Assembly (NCBI RefSeq): GCF_006636215.1
Contig: NZ_VIFM01000011.1
Span: 26,643-90,642 of the forward strand
Direction: 5' to 3'
DNA length: 64,000 bases
From: Myxococcus llanfairpwllgwyngyllgogerychwyrndrobwllllantysiliogogogochensis
GTDB lineage: Bacteria > Myxococcota > Myxococcia > Myxococcales > Myxococcaceae
In this document: positions 24,915 to 34,348 of the stretch, one piece after another
Layout: the number at the start of each line of letters is the position of its first letter
Position numbering within the stretch: the stretch's first letter is position 1
The notes under the pieces: generated by a model
Told to the model about the DNA's origin: nothing
Databases searched by the model: none
Seen by the model: the letters and a program-made list of their open reading frames with translations, nothing else
Position numbers and translations under genes: made by a program

Positions 24915-26939
24915 ATGTCGGCGACGGACACGAGACAGGCAGTCCCGGGCGCGGATGCGCTGCTGGATGCGCTGGAGGAAGCGGAGCGCCATGACTCGGA
25001 AGGGTGCATGGTGTTGCGTGCCGTCCGCGACGAGTCCGGCGTCATCACCGACTTCGAGTGGCTCTGGTCCAACCCCGCCGCGTCGCGAGCGCTGGGCCGG
25101 GGCACCGACACGCTGCGCGGCCTGCGGCTGAAGGACATCTCCCCCATCGCGGGTCTGGGTGGACGGCTGGCGGTGCTCAAGCAGGTGGTGGAGTCCGGCC
25201 GGCCCGCCGCGGACAGCTTCCCAGAGGGCGACGCGTGGTTGCTCGGCACCGCGGTGCCGCTGCGGGACGGCGTGCTGTTGCGCCTGCGCGATGTCACCAG
25301 CGCCCTGCGCATGGAGGAGGGGCTGCGCGACACGCTGGACTGGGTGCGCGACGTGCTGGAGAGCACGCCCGAGGCCTTCTTCACCGTGGATGCGGAGTGG
25401 CGCATCACCTACGTCAACAGGCAGGCCGCCGAAATCACCGGTCGCACGCAGGAGCAGGTCTTCCGGAAGCTGTTGTGGCAGGCGTGCCCGGAGCTGGTCG
25501 GCACCTTGTTCGAGCGCGAGCTGCGCCGCGTGGCCGCCGAGGGCTCCTCCACCATCTTCGAGGTGCGCACCGCGCCGGACCGCTGGCACGAGGTGCACGC
25601 CTGGTGCTCGGGGCAGAACGTCTCCGTCTTCTCGCGCGACATCACCGGCAAGAAGCGCGCGGAGGCGGAGCGCGATGCCCTGCTGACGCGAGAGCACTCC
25701 GGCCGGCTGGAGGCGGAGGCCCTGGTGCGCGAGCGCACCGAGGAGTTGGTCGCCGCGCGCGAGCGCCTGGTGCAGTCGGAGAAGCTGGCCATGGCGGGCC
25801 AGCTCGCCGAGGGCGTGGGCCACGAAATCAACAATCCGCTCTCGTACGTCAGCGGCAATCTCCAGTTCGCGCTGGAGCAGTTGGAGCTGTCGATGGAGGG
25901 GGGCATCCTCGGCAAGAACGCGCCCCTGGCCGAGGCCCTGGAGGCGCTGCGAGAGGCCCGTGAGGGCGCCGAGCGCATCCGCGTCATCGTCCGTGACTTG
26001 CAGACGTTCGCCCGCGCGGATGAGCCGCACCTGTCCCCGGTGGACGTGCACGCGGCGCTGGAGTTCGGCCTCTCCATGGCCATGCCGCACCTGCGCTACC
26101 GCGCGGAGGTGGAGCGGCGCTTCGCCGAGGTGCCCACCGTCATGGCGCACGAGGCGCGGCTGGGGCAGGTGTTCCTGCACCTGCTCGTCAACGCGGCGCA
26201 TGCGATTCCGGAAGGGGACTTCACCCGGCACCGCGTCACGCTCTCCACGCGCGTGGAGGGGCCGTGGGTGGTGGTGGAGGTGGCGGACACGGGCCACGGC
26301 ATGACGCCCGAGGTCGCCGAGCGCGTCTTCGAGCCGTTCTTCACCACGCGCGCGGTGGGTGAGGGCAGCGGGCTGGGGTTGTCCACCAGCCTGGGCATGG
26401 TGCGCAGCATGCGTGGCGAGCTCACCGTCAACACGACGCCGGGCGTGGGCAGCACCTTCAGCGTGCGCCTGCCGATGACGGAGGCGATACCGGACGCGGT
26501 GACGAAGGGCTCCACGCAGGAGGTGCCCGAGCGCAAGCGGGTGCTGGTGGTGGACGACGAGCCGCAGCTCGCGTCGCTGTTGCGGCGGCTGTTGGGGCAA
26601 CACCACGAGGTGGTGGTGAGGCACAGCGGGCGGGAGGCGCTGGCGCTCTTGGAGCAGGACGCGGACTTCGACCGTGTCTTCTGCGACCTGATGATGGCGG
26701 ACGTGACGGGGATGGACCTGCACGCGGAGCTGTTGTCGCGCGGGCCGGAGCTGCTGTCGCGCTTCGTCTTCATGACGGGCGGCGCGTTCACCGAGCGGGC
26801 GCGCGCGTTCCTGCAGACGGTGCCGTTGCCTCGAATCGAGAAGCCGTTCGACCCGGGGACGCTGCGGGCGCTGGTGGAGGGAGCACCTCCGCGCGCCAGG
26901 GCCTTGGGGCCGCTGGCGCGCGTGGCTCGGAGCGGGTGA
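24915..26939 (+). CDS. Hybrid histidine kinase (PAS-PAS-HisKA-HATPase-REC)
   Basis: 674 residues. Two PAS-like domains (about 20-130 and 135-255; second 'ESTPEAFFTVDAEWRITYVN'), a coiled-coil linker, HisKA with H303 (VGHEINNPLSYV, the NtrB-like class), HATPase with 'VNAAHAI', 'DTGHGM' and 'GSGLGLST', and a C-terminal receiver domain with 'LVVDDEPQ', phospho-acceptor D591 (CDLMMADVTG) and K in 'IEKPFDP'. No transmembrane segment, so a cytoplasmic sensor. No separate output gene nearby. It ends exactly against the stop of the convergent SUFU-domain gene. Confidence 0.92.
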   Translation: MSATDTRQAVPGADALLDALEEAERHDSEGCMVLRAVRDESGVITDFEWLWSNPAASRALGRGTDTLRGLRLKDISPIAGLGGRLAVLKQVVESGRPAADSFPEGDAWLLGTAVPLRDGVLLRLRDVTSALRMEEGLRDTLDWVRDVLESTPEAFFTVDAEWRITYVNRQAAEITGRTQEQVFRKLLWQACPELVGTLFERELRRVAAEGSSTIFEVRTAPDRWHEVHAWCSGQNVSVFSRDITGKKRAEAERDALLTREHSGRLEAEALVRERTEELVAARERLVQSEKLAMAGQLAEGVGHEINNPLSYVSGNLQFALEQLELSMEGGILGKNAPLAEALEALREAREGAERIRVIVRDLQTFARADEPHLSPVDVHAALEFGLSMAMPHLRYRAEVERRFAEVPTVMAHEARLGQVFLHLLVNAAHAIPEGDFTRHRVTLSTRVEGPWVVVEVADTGHGMTPEVAERVFEPFFTTRAVGEGSGLGLSTSLGMVRSMRGELTVNTTPGVGSTFSVRLPMTEAIPDAVTKGSTQEVPERKRVLVVDDEPQLASLLRRLLGQHHEVVVRHSGREALALLEQDADFDRVFCDLMMADVTGMDLHAELLSRGPELLSRFVFMTGGAFTERARAFLQTVPLPRIEKPFDPGTLRALVEGAPPRARALGPLARVARSG

Positions 26940-27629
26940 CTACAGCTTCACTTCCTCGCGGTCCGGGTGGGTGATGTACCCGGTGCCGGCAGTGACGAGC
27001 TTCTCCATCAGCTTGTCCAGGCCGTTGGAGCGCGCGAAGGCCATCTCGTTCTTGGTGACGCCCACGAGCGTGAGCAGTTGCACCTTGCCGCTGGGCAGGG
27101 CGAAGTGGTCGGGGCGGGACGGGTCCCTGACGAAGACGAAGCCTCCCAGCTTGGAGTCTCCGCCGTCGAGCGTGCCTTCCACCGGGTAGCGGTGGTTGAG
27201 GGCGAAGGCGCGCATCGTCACGAGGTTGTAGGCCATCATGTCCAGCAGCCGGAACACGGGCCACTTGGCCTGCTCTGGCGTGTGGATGACCATCTCGTAA
27301 CCGATGCCACTGGGTGTCTCGTCGGTAATCTCGTCACCTGGGGCCACGGTGAAGGGATTGGACAGCCCGCTGGTGACATAGGTCCAGTAGGGGTAGTCCG
27401 GGCTCGGCGGCGCGGCGCGCACGCCCATGGGGCCCCAGTTGGGGTCCGCTTCACCTTCTACTTGTGCGAGGTCGCTCTCCATCCAGGCCTGGATGGCATC
27501 CGTCTGGTCGAGCGTGAAGACGCCTTCATCAATGGCGCCGAACATCTTGGGGTACTCGACTTCATCGCGGTCAGCCCAGCAGTCTTCGTACCACTGGATG
27601 AAGTCTTCGTCCGTCTCCGGTGCTTTCAT
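26940..27629 (-). CDS. Suppressor-of-fused (SUFU) domain protein
   Basis: 229 residues. Pattern of the bacterial SUFU family: 'WTYVTSGLSNPFT', 'GYEMVIHTPEQAKWPVFRLLDMMAYNLVT', and a C-terminal 'LLTLVGVTKNEMAFARSNGLDKLMEKLV'. No signal peptide. In bacteria, SUFU-fold proteins are often immunity proteins of polymorphic toxin systems or stand-alone proteins of unknown function. No toxin gene is adjacent, so an orphan immunity role is only a suggestion. Its stop abuts that of the hybrid kinase with no spacer. Confidence 0.82.
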   Translation of the reverse strand: MKAPETDEDFIQWYEDCWADRDEVEYPKMFGAIDEGVFTLDQTDAIQAWMESDLAQVEGEADPNWGPMGVRAAPPSPDYPYWTYVTSGLSNPFTVAPGDEITDETPSGIGYEMVIHTPEQAKWPVFRLLDMMAYNLVTMRAFALNHRYPVEGTLDGGDSKLGGFVFVRDPSRPDHFALPSGKVQLLTLVGVTKNEMAFARSNGLDKLMEKLVTAGTGYITHPDREEVKL

Positions 27630-27823
27630 GACGGGCCCACTCTAGAGGGTCACCCCGGTTTCTCAACTTCCCCGTGAGGGTTCCCCCTCGGACCTGGCAG
27701 GTGGGAAACAGGGGCCCTCCCTCCCGGCCGCCCCCCGAGGCCGCGGGGAAGGCGGGGGTCGCTGGCCTGTCTCCCCTCGGGTGGGATAGGCGGGGGGGCG
27801 AGGTCTCCGCCCGGGAGGGCCAC

Positions 27824-28864
27824 GTGGAGCATGCGTTTCGAGGAGTCGTGTCGGGGGGCTGCATCCGTGACGAGCAGGAGCTGATGCTGGTCGTCAGCCA
27901 CCCCCATCCGGACAATGACTTCGGAGGCGGGCCGGGCCCGGTCGGGGAGTGGAACCAGCCCGTGGACGCGGAGGCGTACCAGGACCTGGTCGACTCCGGC
28001 TCCGACCCGGACGACGCCAGGTTCGAGGTGGATGATTACCAGCATGTAGCGGTGCGCACGGCGGGCGCGTGGACCCTGGAGCAGGTGGTGGTGGTGGGGA
28101 CCATCGACGCCCTGTGTCGACTGGGAGCCAACCGCCATGGGGCGTTGGTCTCGTATGGCGGCTCGGCGCACTTCGTGGCCATCCGTTCGAGCGAAAGCGG
28201 GAAGTGGGAGTCGCTGGAGTACGAGGGCGTTCCTGAGGGGCTGGTGGAGACGCGGGTGTGCTTCAGCGGTGAGGCCATCGTGATGGCGGGGAGCCGAGGT
28301 TTCGAACTCGACTCGCCCGCGGAGGTGGGGCTGCTCGTGCGTGTCGAGGGAGCCATGCGCTGGACGCAGTCGCTGGGGCAGTTGCCGGGGCGGGTGCTCG
28401 CGCTGGACAGCTGTCCAGGGGCGGCTGGGGCGCGGGTGCTCTATGCGGGCGGAAGGAGCCTCTGGATGCATGGGGAGGGCGGCTGGCGCGAGGTCCACTC
28501 GTTCCCGCGCGGGGAGGTGTCGTTCGTGCGGTGTTTCCCCTCGGGTGAGGTGATCGCCGGGACAACGCAGGGGGACGTCATCCTGGGCACGGCGGAGGCG
28601 TGCCGCGTCGTCGCTCGCGTCGGCCGCATCCATTCGGCTGAGCGGTGGGGCGGCGAGTTCTATGTGGCGGACGAGGAGAACGTCTATCGCGTGGATGCCT
28701 CGGGCTTCGAGCGGTGCGCTGTGCCCAAGGAGTCGTCCGTGGCGAGGAACGTGTCCGACGTGGGCATGATCGTCGTGGGGAATGACCGGCTGTGGCTGGC
28801 CGGGAGCCACGTGCTGGCTTCGAGCACGGATGGGAAGCGCTGGACGACGCACCCGGTGCGGTGA
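27824..28864 (+). CDS. Beta-propeller-like hypothetical protein
   Basis: 346 residues from a GTG at 27824, chosen because GGGAGGG lies about 5 bp upstream. No signal peptide. Repeated units of about 45 residues end in W/G-D type strands (GGSAHFVAIRSSESGKWESL, GRSLWMHGEGGWREV, GTTQGDVILGTAEACRVV, DRLWLAGSHVLASSTDGKRW), resembling BNR/Kelch-like propeller blades. Function unknown. A small gene follows about 100 bp downstream on the same strand. Confidence 0.7.
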   Translation: MEHAFRGVVSGGCIRDEQELMLVVSHPHPDNDFGGGPGPVGEWNQPVDAEAYQDLVDSGSDPDDARFEVDDYQHVAVRTAGAWTLEQVVVVGTIDALCRLGANRHGALVSYGGSAHFVAIRSSESGKWESLEYEGVPEGLVETRVCFSGEAIVMAGSRGFELDSPAEVGLLVRVEGAMRWTQSLGQLPGRVLALDSCPGAAGARVLYAGGRSLWMHGEGGWREVHSFPRGEVSFVRCFPSGEVIAGTTQGDVILGTAEACRVVARVGRIHSAERWGGEFYVADEENVYRVDASGFERCAVPKESSVARNVSDVGMIVVGNDRLWLAGSHVLASSTDGKRWTTHPVR

Positions 28865-28968
28865 GCCGAGGAGCGTTGCGTGAGCTCGAGGACCTCGGGC
28901 TCCCGGTGGTTCATCATGCCGGCTGGGTTCGTGCCCGCTATCGAGGCCGGGCCGCGAGGAGCGTCGAC

Positions 28969-29214
28969 GTGCCTATCAAGATGACCATCCGTATCAGAAA
29001 CGAGCTTGGGCGCCCCGCATCTCTGGTCCTCGAGCCCTGGGGAGAAGTGGCTCCGCTGGCGGCCGGGGAAGAGGTGGACATTCATGCCCAGGGACCTGGA
29101 CCTGAAGAGGTGCACGACGGCGGATTCGTGCAGGTGGATATGACCGCTGACGGAGTCAACGTCTGGGGATGGTCTGGCTCCATCTTGGAGATTGCACGAC
29201 CCACGGGAAAGTGA
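28969..29214 (+). CDS. Small beta-rich hypothetical protein
   Basis: 81 residues from a GTG at 28969 with GAGGAG about 8 bp upstream; an ATG four codons later is the alternative. Reads as a single small beta domain (MTIRIRNELGRPASLVLEPWGEVAPLAAGEEVDIH). No signal or membrane segment. Possibly co-transcribed with the propeller-like gene upstream. Not recognised. Confidence 0.55.
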   Translation: MPIKMTIRIRNELGRPASLVLEPWGEVAPLAAGEEVDIHAQGPGPEEVHDGGFVQVDMTADGVNVWGWSGSILEIARPTGK

Positions 29215-29218
29215 GGTC

Positions 29219-30400
29219 TCACCCCGTCTGGATTTTCGGCAGGGGCCAGGGCTTGAGGCCTGAAATCTGCTCGGCCTCTTCCACCGCCATGTTCAGCCTT
29301 GCCCGCTCGCGCCGCACGTAGTCGCGCACCGCGCTGTCCAACCTGCGGTCGAAAATCACATGCGCGCTGTGTACCGCCGTGGGCTCGAAGCCCCGGGATA
29401 CCTTGTGCTCGCCACCCGCGCCCGGCTCGAACACCTTGCGGCCCGCTCGGATGCAGTCGTCCACCGAGTGGTACAGACACACGTGGAAGTGCAGGAACGG
29501 GTGCTCCTCGATGCTCCCCCAGTAGCGTCCGTAGAGCCGCTCCTTCGTCGCCAGGTTGAACGCCCCCGCGATGACCCGGCCCTCGCGCACCGCCTCCACC
29601 ATCTCCACCGAGTCCGGCATCGCCTTGAAGACCCGCGAGAAGAAGTCCGGCGTGAGCTGCACCCGGCCCCACGAGTGTCGCTCGCACGTGGCCTCGTAGA
29701 ACTCAAACGCGCGCTTCGCATGCGCCTGTGTCAGCTCCGCGCTTCGTACCGTGCGCAGCGTGATTCCCTGTGTGGCCGCCGCTGCTCGCTCGCGCTTGAG
29801 CTGATGTCTCCGCTTGGAGTCGAAGCGCGACAGGTAGTCGTCGTAGCTCGCGTAGCCCGGGTTCTTCCACTGGAACTGGAGCGTCACCCGCCGCGCCAGC
29901 CCCTGCTCCTCCAGGAAGTCCGCCTCTTCGTCCGTCGGGTAGAGGATGTGCACCGAGGAGCACCCCGCCTCCTGCGCGCTCTCCACCGCGGCGATCAGCA
30001 ACGCCTTGCGCAGCGCGGGTATGTCCTCGCCCTGGGCGATGAGCATGCGCGGCACCGTGGCCGGTGACAGCGGCCCTCCGACGATGAGCTTCGGGTAGTA
30101 CTCCACGCCGAGCCGGGCAGCCGCGTCCGCCCACCCGAAGTCGTAGATGTACTCGCCCATGCTGTGGAACTTCCGGTACGCGGGCGCGGCGGCCACCAGC
30201 TTCGGGCCGCGCCATATCGTCAGGTGGTGCGGCGCCCAACCGGTCTCCTCGGTGGCGCTGCCGCTCTCCTCCATCGCCGCCAGCCATGCATGGCGCGCGA
30301 AGGGCGGTGCGTCCGGACCGGCGAGCGCGTCCCAGTCGGCGGCCGGGACGTCTGTCACTGCGTCGAGGATGCGGAGGCGGAGGGGAGTGTCTGTGGGCAC
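29219..30400 (-). CDS. FemAB-like (DUF482) acyltransferase-fold protein
   Basis: 393 residues, GTG start. GNAT-like fold of the DUF482/'peptidogalycan' type: 'YIYDFGWADAAARLGVEYYPKLIVGGPLSPAT', 'HSWGRVQLTPDFFSRV', 'LYGRYWG' and 'FLHFHVCLYHSVDDCI..GRKVFEPGAGGEHKVSRGFEP' match the hallmark 'f.pGaqGeHK..RGf'. The biochemical role is unknown; relatives include FemX-type aminoacyl-tRNA-dependent transferases. The desaturase gene lies 158 bp upstream on the same strand. Confidence 0.88.
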   Translation of the reverse strand: MPTDTPLRLRILDAVTDVPAADWDALAGPDAPPFARHAWLAAMEESGSATEETGWAPHHLTIWRGPKLVAAAPAYRKFHSMGEYIYDFGWADAAARLGVEYYPKLIVGGPLSPATVPRMLIAQGEDIPALRKALLIAAVESAQEAGCSSVHILYPTDEEADFLEEQGLARRVTLQFQWKNPGYASYDDYLSRFDSKRRHQLKRERAAAATQGITLRTVRSAELTQAHAKRAFEFYEATCERHSWGRVQLTPDFFSRVFKAMPDSVEMVEAVREGRVIAGAFNLATKERLYGRYWGSIEEHPFLHFHVCLYHSVDDCIRAGRKVFEPGAGGEHKVSRGFEPTAVHSAHVIFDRRLDSAVRDYVRRERARLNMAVEEAEQISGLKPWPLPKIQTG

Positions 30401-30482
30401 GGGGGGCTGTTTTAACGCGCGCCGTGCGTTCTCGCCGCCTGGCCATGGGCTTGCCTTCGCCCGGCCCTGCTGGAACCGCCAG

Positions 30483-30519
30483 GAGGCCCGTTCGCCGGGG
30501 GAGGAGGCTTTCGGGCCTC
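30483..30519 (-). terminator. Hairpin after the 30560-31357 desaturase
   Basis: An 8-bp inverted repeat (GAGGCCCG / CGGGCCTC) with a 21-nt loop, about 40 bp past the desaturase stop on its transcript. The long loop makes it a moderate candidate. Confidence 0.35.
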
Positions 30520-30559
30520 TTCCCCTCGGTTCGGTTCACTCCCGGATACGACTGGCGGC

Positions 30560-31357
30560 TCAGGCCGCCCGGGCGGCGCCCGTGTCGTGCGCGGCCTCTC
30601 GGCGCGGCTCCGGCCACACCGCCCGCTGCGGCGTGGCGATGCGGATGACGCCCAGCTTCGCCAGCACGCGCATCACCTGCCACGTGGGGTCGATCTCGAA
30701 CTTGCGCGCCGCGAAGTTCGGGCTGCTGCCGAACTTGTGGTGGTTGTTCTGGAACAGCTCACCCATGCAGAGCACCTCGACGGGCAGCGTGTTGCGCGAC
30801 TTGTCGCTGCTGTCGAAGTTCCGGTAGCCGTACTTGTGCCCGCACCAGTTCACGATGGCGCCGTGCACCGGGCCCATCAGGAAGTGCACCGGCAACAGCA
30901 GGAACTGCCAGGGCGCCGTTGCGAAGGCCACGTAGAACGACGTGTACAGCCCCACCCAGAACAGCGTCGCCACCCAGGACGTGCGCAGCGTGTCGTCCAC
31001 CAACGGCCACTCGGGATAGCCGCCGAGGAACCGAGCCTCCGGCTGCCCGCGACCCGCCGTGTAGTCCTCGTAGCGCTTCTTCGTGTGCAGCATCATCCGG
31101 AACACGTCCGTGAAGAAGTGCGGCGAGTGCGGGTCCTTCTCCGTGTCCGAGAAGGCGTGGTGCTCGCGGTGCAGAATCGCGTAGGCCTTGGGCGACAGGT
31201 ACGACGAGCCCTGCACCAGATACGTGAGCAGGTGCATCACCCGCTCCGTGCGCGGACCCATGGTGTACATGCGGTGCGCGGAGTACCGGTGCTGGAAGAA
31301 GCTCTGGAAGAAGACACAGAGCAGCCAGTGCGAGACGAAGAAGACGAGGACGGCCAT
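30560..31357 (-). CDS. Membrane fatty acid desaturase
   Basis: 265 residues from the ATG at 31357 (preceded by GGGAAAG). Three histidine boxes of the acyl-lipid/acyl-CoA desaturase superfamily: HRYSAH, HREHH and NNHHK, with hydrophobic segments between. A di-iron oxygenase that introduces a double bond into fatty acyl chains at the cytoplasmic membrane. It shares its 5' side with the divergent bioA gene. A second desaturase of a different subtype is at 58607-59545. Confidence 0.9.
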   Translation of the reverse strand: MAVLVFFVSHWLLCVFFQSFFQHRYSAHRMYTMGPRTERVMHLLTYLVQGSSYLSPKAYAILHREHHAFSDTEKDPHSPHFFTDVFRMMLHTKKRYEDYTAGRGQPEARFLGGYPEWPLVDDTLRTSWVATLFWVGLYTSFYVAFATAPWQFLLLPVHFLMGPVHGAIVNWCGHKYGYRNFDSSDKSRNTLPVEVLCMGELFQNNHHKFGSSPNFAARKFEIDPTWQVMRVLAKLGVIRIATPQRAVWPEPRREAAHDTGAARAA

Positions 31358-31572
31358 GGCGCTTTCCCGGTTCGGTGTCAGAACCCGGGTAACACCCCCC
31401 ATGTCATGGCCACGTCATCACCGGCCGGAAGTTGCTCCCCGGTGACGACCGGGTGAGCCCTGACTTCATGCCGCCATCAGTCGGACGCGCTGCGCCAGGG
31501 CATGACGCGCGGTGACAGGGGCTCGATTTCCGGTACGGAGCACCTCTCACATTCATCGACAGGGGTGCACAC

Positions 31573-32904
31573 GTGGAGCGGGCCGACATCGTCAAGCTGG
31601 ACAAGGGGCACGTCTGGCACCCGTACACCGCCATGGAGGCGTACATCGCGGGGACGGACCCGCTCGTCATCTCCCGTGCGGAAGGGCCCTACCTCTTCGA
31701 CGTGGATGGCCGGCGCTACCTCGACGCGAATGGCTCCTGGTGGGTGTCCACCCTGGGCCACCGCCACCCGCGCCTCCTGCGCGCCCTCACGGAGCAGGCG
31801 GGCCAGCTGCCCCATGTCTCGCTCGCGGGCATCACCCACGAGCCCGCCGCCGCGCTCGCCTCGGAGCTGGTGGCGATGGCCCCCGGCGCGGACCGCCCGG
31901 AGCTGCCCACAGGTGAGCGGCTGACGCGCGCCTTCTACTCCGACAACGGCAGCACCGCGGTGGAGGTGGCCATCAAGATGACCGCCCAGTACTGGGCGCA
32001 GAATGGCCAGCCTCGCCGCACGCGCTTCATCACCCTGTCCGGCGCGTTCCACGGAGAGACCATCGGCTCCACCAGCGTGGGTGGCGTGCCCCTGTTCCGC
32101 GAGGTGTTCGGGCCGCTGCTCTTCGACGTGGTGCATGTGCCGTCTCCGGCGGAGGAGGGCGGCTGGGAGCGCGCCTTCGCCCAGGTGCAAGCCGCGCTGC
32201 GCGAGCACCCGGACGAGATTGCCGGCGTCATCGTGGAGCCCATCATCCAGGGCGCCGCGGGCATGCAGATGTACTCGCCGGACTTCCTGCGCGCGGTGCG
32301 TGAGGCCACCCGCGCGGTGGACACCTTCCTCATCGCCGACGAGGTCTTCACCGGCCTGGGCCGCACCGGGGCGCGCTTCGCCGTGGACCTGGCGGGCGTG
32401 GTGCCGGACCTGCTCTGTCTGGCCAAGGCGCTCTCGGGCGGGCTGATGCCTTTCGCCGTGACGCTCGCGTCCGAGCGCATCTTCTCGGGCTTCCTCGGCG
32501 CGTCGTCGCGCGCGCTGTATTACGGGCACTCGTACTGCGGCAATCCGCTGGGCGCGGCCGTCGCTCGCGAGGTGCTCGCCGTGTATCGCGACGAGGACGT
32601 GCTGGGCCAGGTGGCGCGCAAGGCGCCGAAGGTGAAGGCCGCCTTCGAGCGCATGGCCGCGACGCTTCCCGGGCTCGTGCGTCCGCGCGCCATCGGCATG
32701 GTGGGCGCGGTGGACCTGGGCGGTGGGGGCTACCTCGCGAGCAGCGGGTGGCGTGTGTACGAGGCGGCTCGGCGACGCGGGCTCTACCTGCGCCCGCTCG
32801 GTGACACCGTGTACATCGCGCCCGCGCTCAACATCCCCGACGCCGCGCTCGATGAGTTGCTGGCGGGCGTGGAGGACTCGCTGCGCGAGGTGGCGCGCGG
32901 CTGA
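31573..32904 (+). CDS. bioA: Adenosylmethionine-8-amino-7-oxononanoate aminotransferase
   Basis: 443 residues from a GTG at 31573. Class III aminotransferase: 'VWHPYT' and 'GSWWVSTLGH' near the N-terminus are BioA signatures, 'FYSDNGSTAVEVAIKM' binds PLP phosphate, and 'LIADEVFTGLGRTG' and 'LLCLAKALSGGLMP' carry the PLP Asp and the Schiff-base Lys. It makes 7,8-diaminopelargonate from KAPA using SAM as amino donor, the third step of biotin ring assembly. No other bio genes are visible, so the pathway is dispersed. Divergent from the desaturase. Confidence 0.93.
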   Translation: MERADIVKLDKGHVWHPYTAMEAYIAGTDPLVISRAEGPYLFDVDGRRYLDANGSWWVSTLGHRHPRLLRALTEQAGQLPHVSLAGITHEPAAALASELVAMAPGADRPELPTGERLTRAFYSDNGSTAVEVAIKMTAQYWAQNGQPRRTRFITLSGAFHGETIGSTSVGGVPLFREVFGPLLFDVVHVPSPAEEGGWERAFAQVQAALREHPDEIAGVIVEPIIQGAAGMQMYSPDFLRAVREATRAVDTFLIADEVFTGLGRTGARFAVDLAGVVPDLLCLAKALSGGLMPFAVTLASERIFSGFLGASSRALYYGHSYCGNPLGAAVAREVLAVYRDEDVLGQVARKAPKVKAAFERMAATLPGLVRPRAIGMVGAVDLGGGGYLASSGWRVYEAARRRGLYLRPLGDTVYIAPALNIPDAALDELLAGVEDSLREVARG

Positions 32905-33023
32905 CGGCGCGTCCCCGCGAGAGGCCTCGGCGCGCGGCGGGTGCCGGAGGTGATTCGGCTTGCGTCAGGAGGGCACGGTGGGTGACGGCGCCCCGTGCAA
33001 GGGCCGCTTCGGCGTGTCGTGGA

Positions 33024-33039
33024 GCCGAGGTGTCTCGGC
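33024..33039 (-). terminator. Short hairpin after the AI-2E-type transporter gene
   Basis: GCCGAG-GTGT-CTCGGC, a 6-bp stem with a tetraloop 6 bp beyond the stop of the transporter gene. Weak stem and no U-run. Confidence 0.35.
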
Positions 33040-33044
33040 CCGCG

Positions 33045-34142
33045 TCAGGACGGCCCGGGCGGTAGGACCGAGTCCGCGCGGGCGATGCGGCGCTCCTGTC
33101 GGAACAGGAGCATCTCCCGGACGAGAATCTGCACGGTGGCCGCGACGGGCACCGCCACCACCGCGCCGACGACACCCGCCAGCTCCGCGCAGAACAGCAC
33201 CGCCAGCAGGATGAGCAGCGGGTTGACGTGCACCGTGCGACGGAAGACGAGCGGCGCCAGCACGTTGCCCTCCAACTGCCCGTACAGCACGAAGTACGTC
33301 AGCACCCCCAGCGCCATCCACATCCCGCCCGTCGCCCACGTCAGCAGCGTGATGAAGCCTCCCGCCACCACCGGTCCCGCGTAGGGCACCATGCTGGAGA
33401 AGCCACTCACGATGCCCAGCGGCAGGAAGTACGGCACGCCCAGCACCGCCAGCACGGTGGACGTGAGCAGCGCGTTGAAGGTGCAGATGAGCGTGAGCCC
33501 CGTCAGGTACCCGCCCGTGGCCCGGTACACGTTGCGCAACACGCGCACGTAGCGCATCCGGTGCTCCGGCTTGGGCAAATCCAACAGTCGCTTCAGCAGG
33601 CCGCCGCCGAACACCAGCATGAAGACGACGAGGAAGAAGACGCTGAGCGCGCCTCCCACGAGCCCCACCATGCTGCCAATGGCATGCACCACCAGCCCCG
33701 GCAGCGTCCCCGTGGCGAGCTCCGGCGTGGCGTCCTCGAGCTGCCGTGCCCAGCCCAGGTTCTGCAATCGCTCGTTCAGCCCCCGGAAGGGACGCGACTC
33801 GCGCACCTCCTGCCAGAGATGCGGCCACTGCACCACCAGCGCATCCACCTGCGCCGCCGCCGCCGGAATCACCAGCAACGCCAGCAGCGCCAGCACCGTC
33901 ATCGCGGCGAGCAGCATCGTCGCGATGGCCAGCGCCCGAGGCATCTTCCACCGCTCCAGCCGCGAGACGCCGTGCTCCAACGCCAGCGCCAGCAGCGCCG
34001 CGATGCCCGTCAGCGTGAGTGCGACCCGCGTGCGCACCACCAGCACCACGAGCGCCAGCACCGCCAGCACCACGAAGCACACGGTGAACACCGTCTTCGG
34101 TGTCACCTGGGAGCCCTGTTTCGTTTCCCCCTGCTCCGCCAC
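33045..34142 (-). CDS. AI-2E family (TqsA/PerM-like) membrane transporter
   Basis: 365 residues, GTG start. Seven to eight transmembrane helices with the family's layout: two N-terminal helices, a central amphipathic region (VVQWPHLWQEVRESRPFRGLN), then 'FFLVVFMLVF', 'GYLTGLTLICTFNALLTSTVLAVLGVPY' and the conserved 'G.vSGFSSMVPYAGPVV', 'YGQLEGNVLAPLVFRR'. Family members export autoinducer-2 or act as Na+/H+ antiporters; the substrate here is unknown. It stands alone in its operon and is followed by a weak hairpin. Confidence 0.9.
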   Translation of the reverse strand: MAEQGETKQGSQVTPKTVFTVCFVVLAVLALVVLVVRTRVALTLTGIAALLALALEHGVSRLERWKMPRALAIATMLLAAMTVLALLALLVIPAAAAQVDALVVQWPHLWQEVRESRPFRGLNERLQNLGWARQLEDATPELATGTLPGLVVHAIGSMVGLVGGALSVFFLVVFMLVFGGGLLKRLLDLPKPEHRMRYVRVLRNVYRATGGYLTGLTLICTFNALLTSTVLAVLGVPYFLPLGIVSGFSSMVPYAGPVVAGGFITLLTWATGGMWMALGVLTYFVLYGQLEGNVLAPLVFRRTVHVNPLLILLAVLFCAELAGVVGAVVAVPVAATVQILVREMLLFRQERRIARADSVLPPGPS

Positions 34143-34348
34143 CGTACCCCCACGCGACAGACACCTCGCCTCGTGGGGGTATGCAGTGCCTCGCCTGGAT
34201 GCCAGCCTCCCCGCCCGGAGGCGCCAGTGGATGTCAGGTCGACTCCACCCGCGCCCGGGACTTCCGGCATGGCGTGTTCATGCGCCGACAGTGACGATGA
34301 CGCACGCGCCCCTTCTTGGAGAGGCGCGCCGCCCCGCGACGCACGACG

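Noticed and set aside
24666..26723. 685-codon minus-strand open frame
   Set aside because: Antisense to the hybrid kinase; no signal, motif or Shine-Dalgarno.
27674..27823. Upstream part of the propeller-like frame
   Set aside because: Pro/Arg-rich with no start; the GTG at 27824 has a good Shine-Dalgarno.
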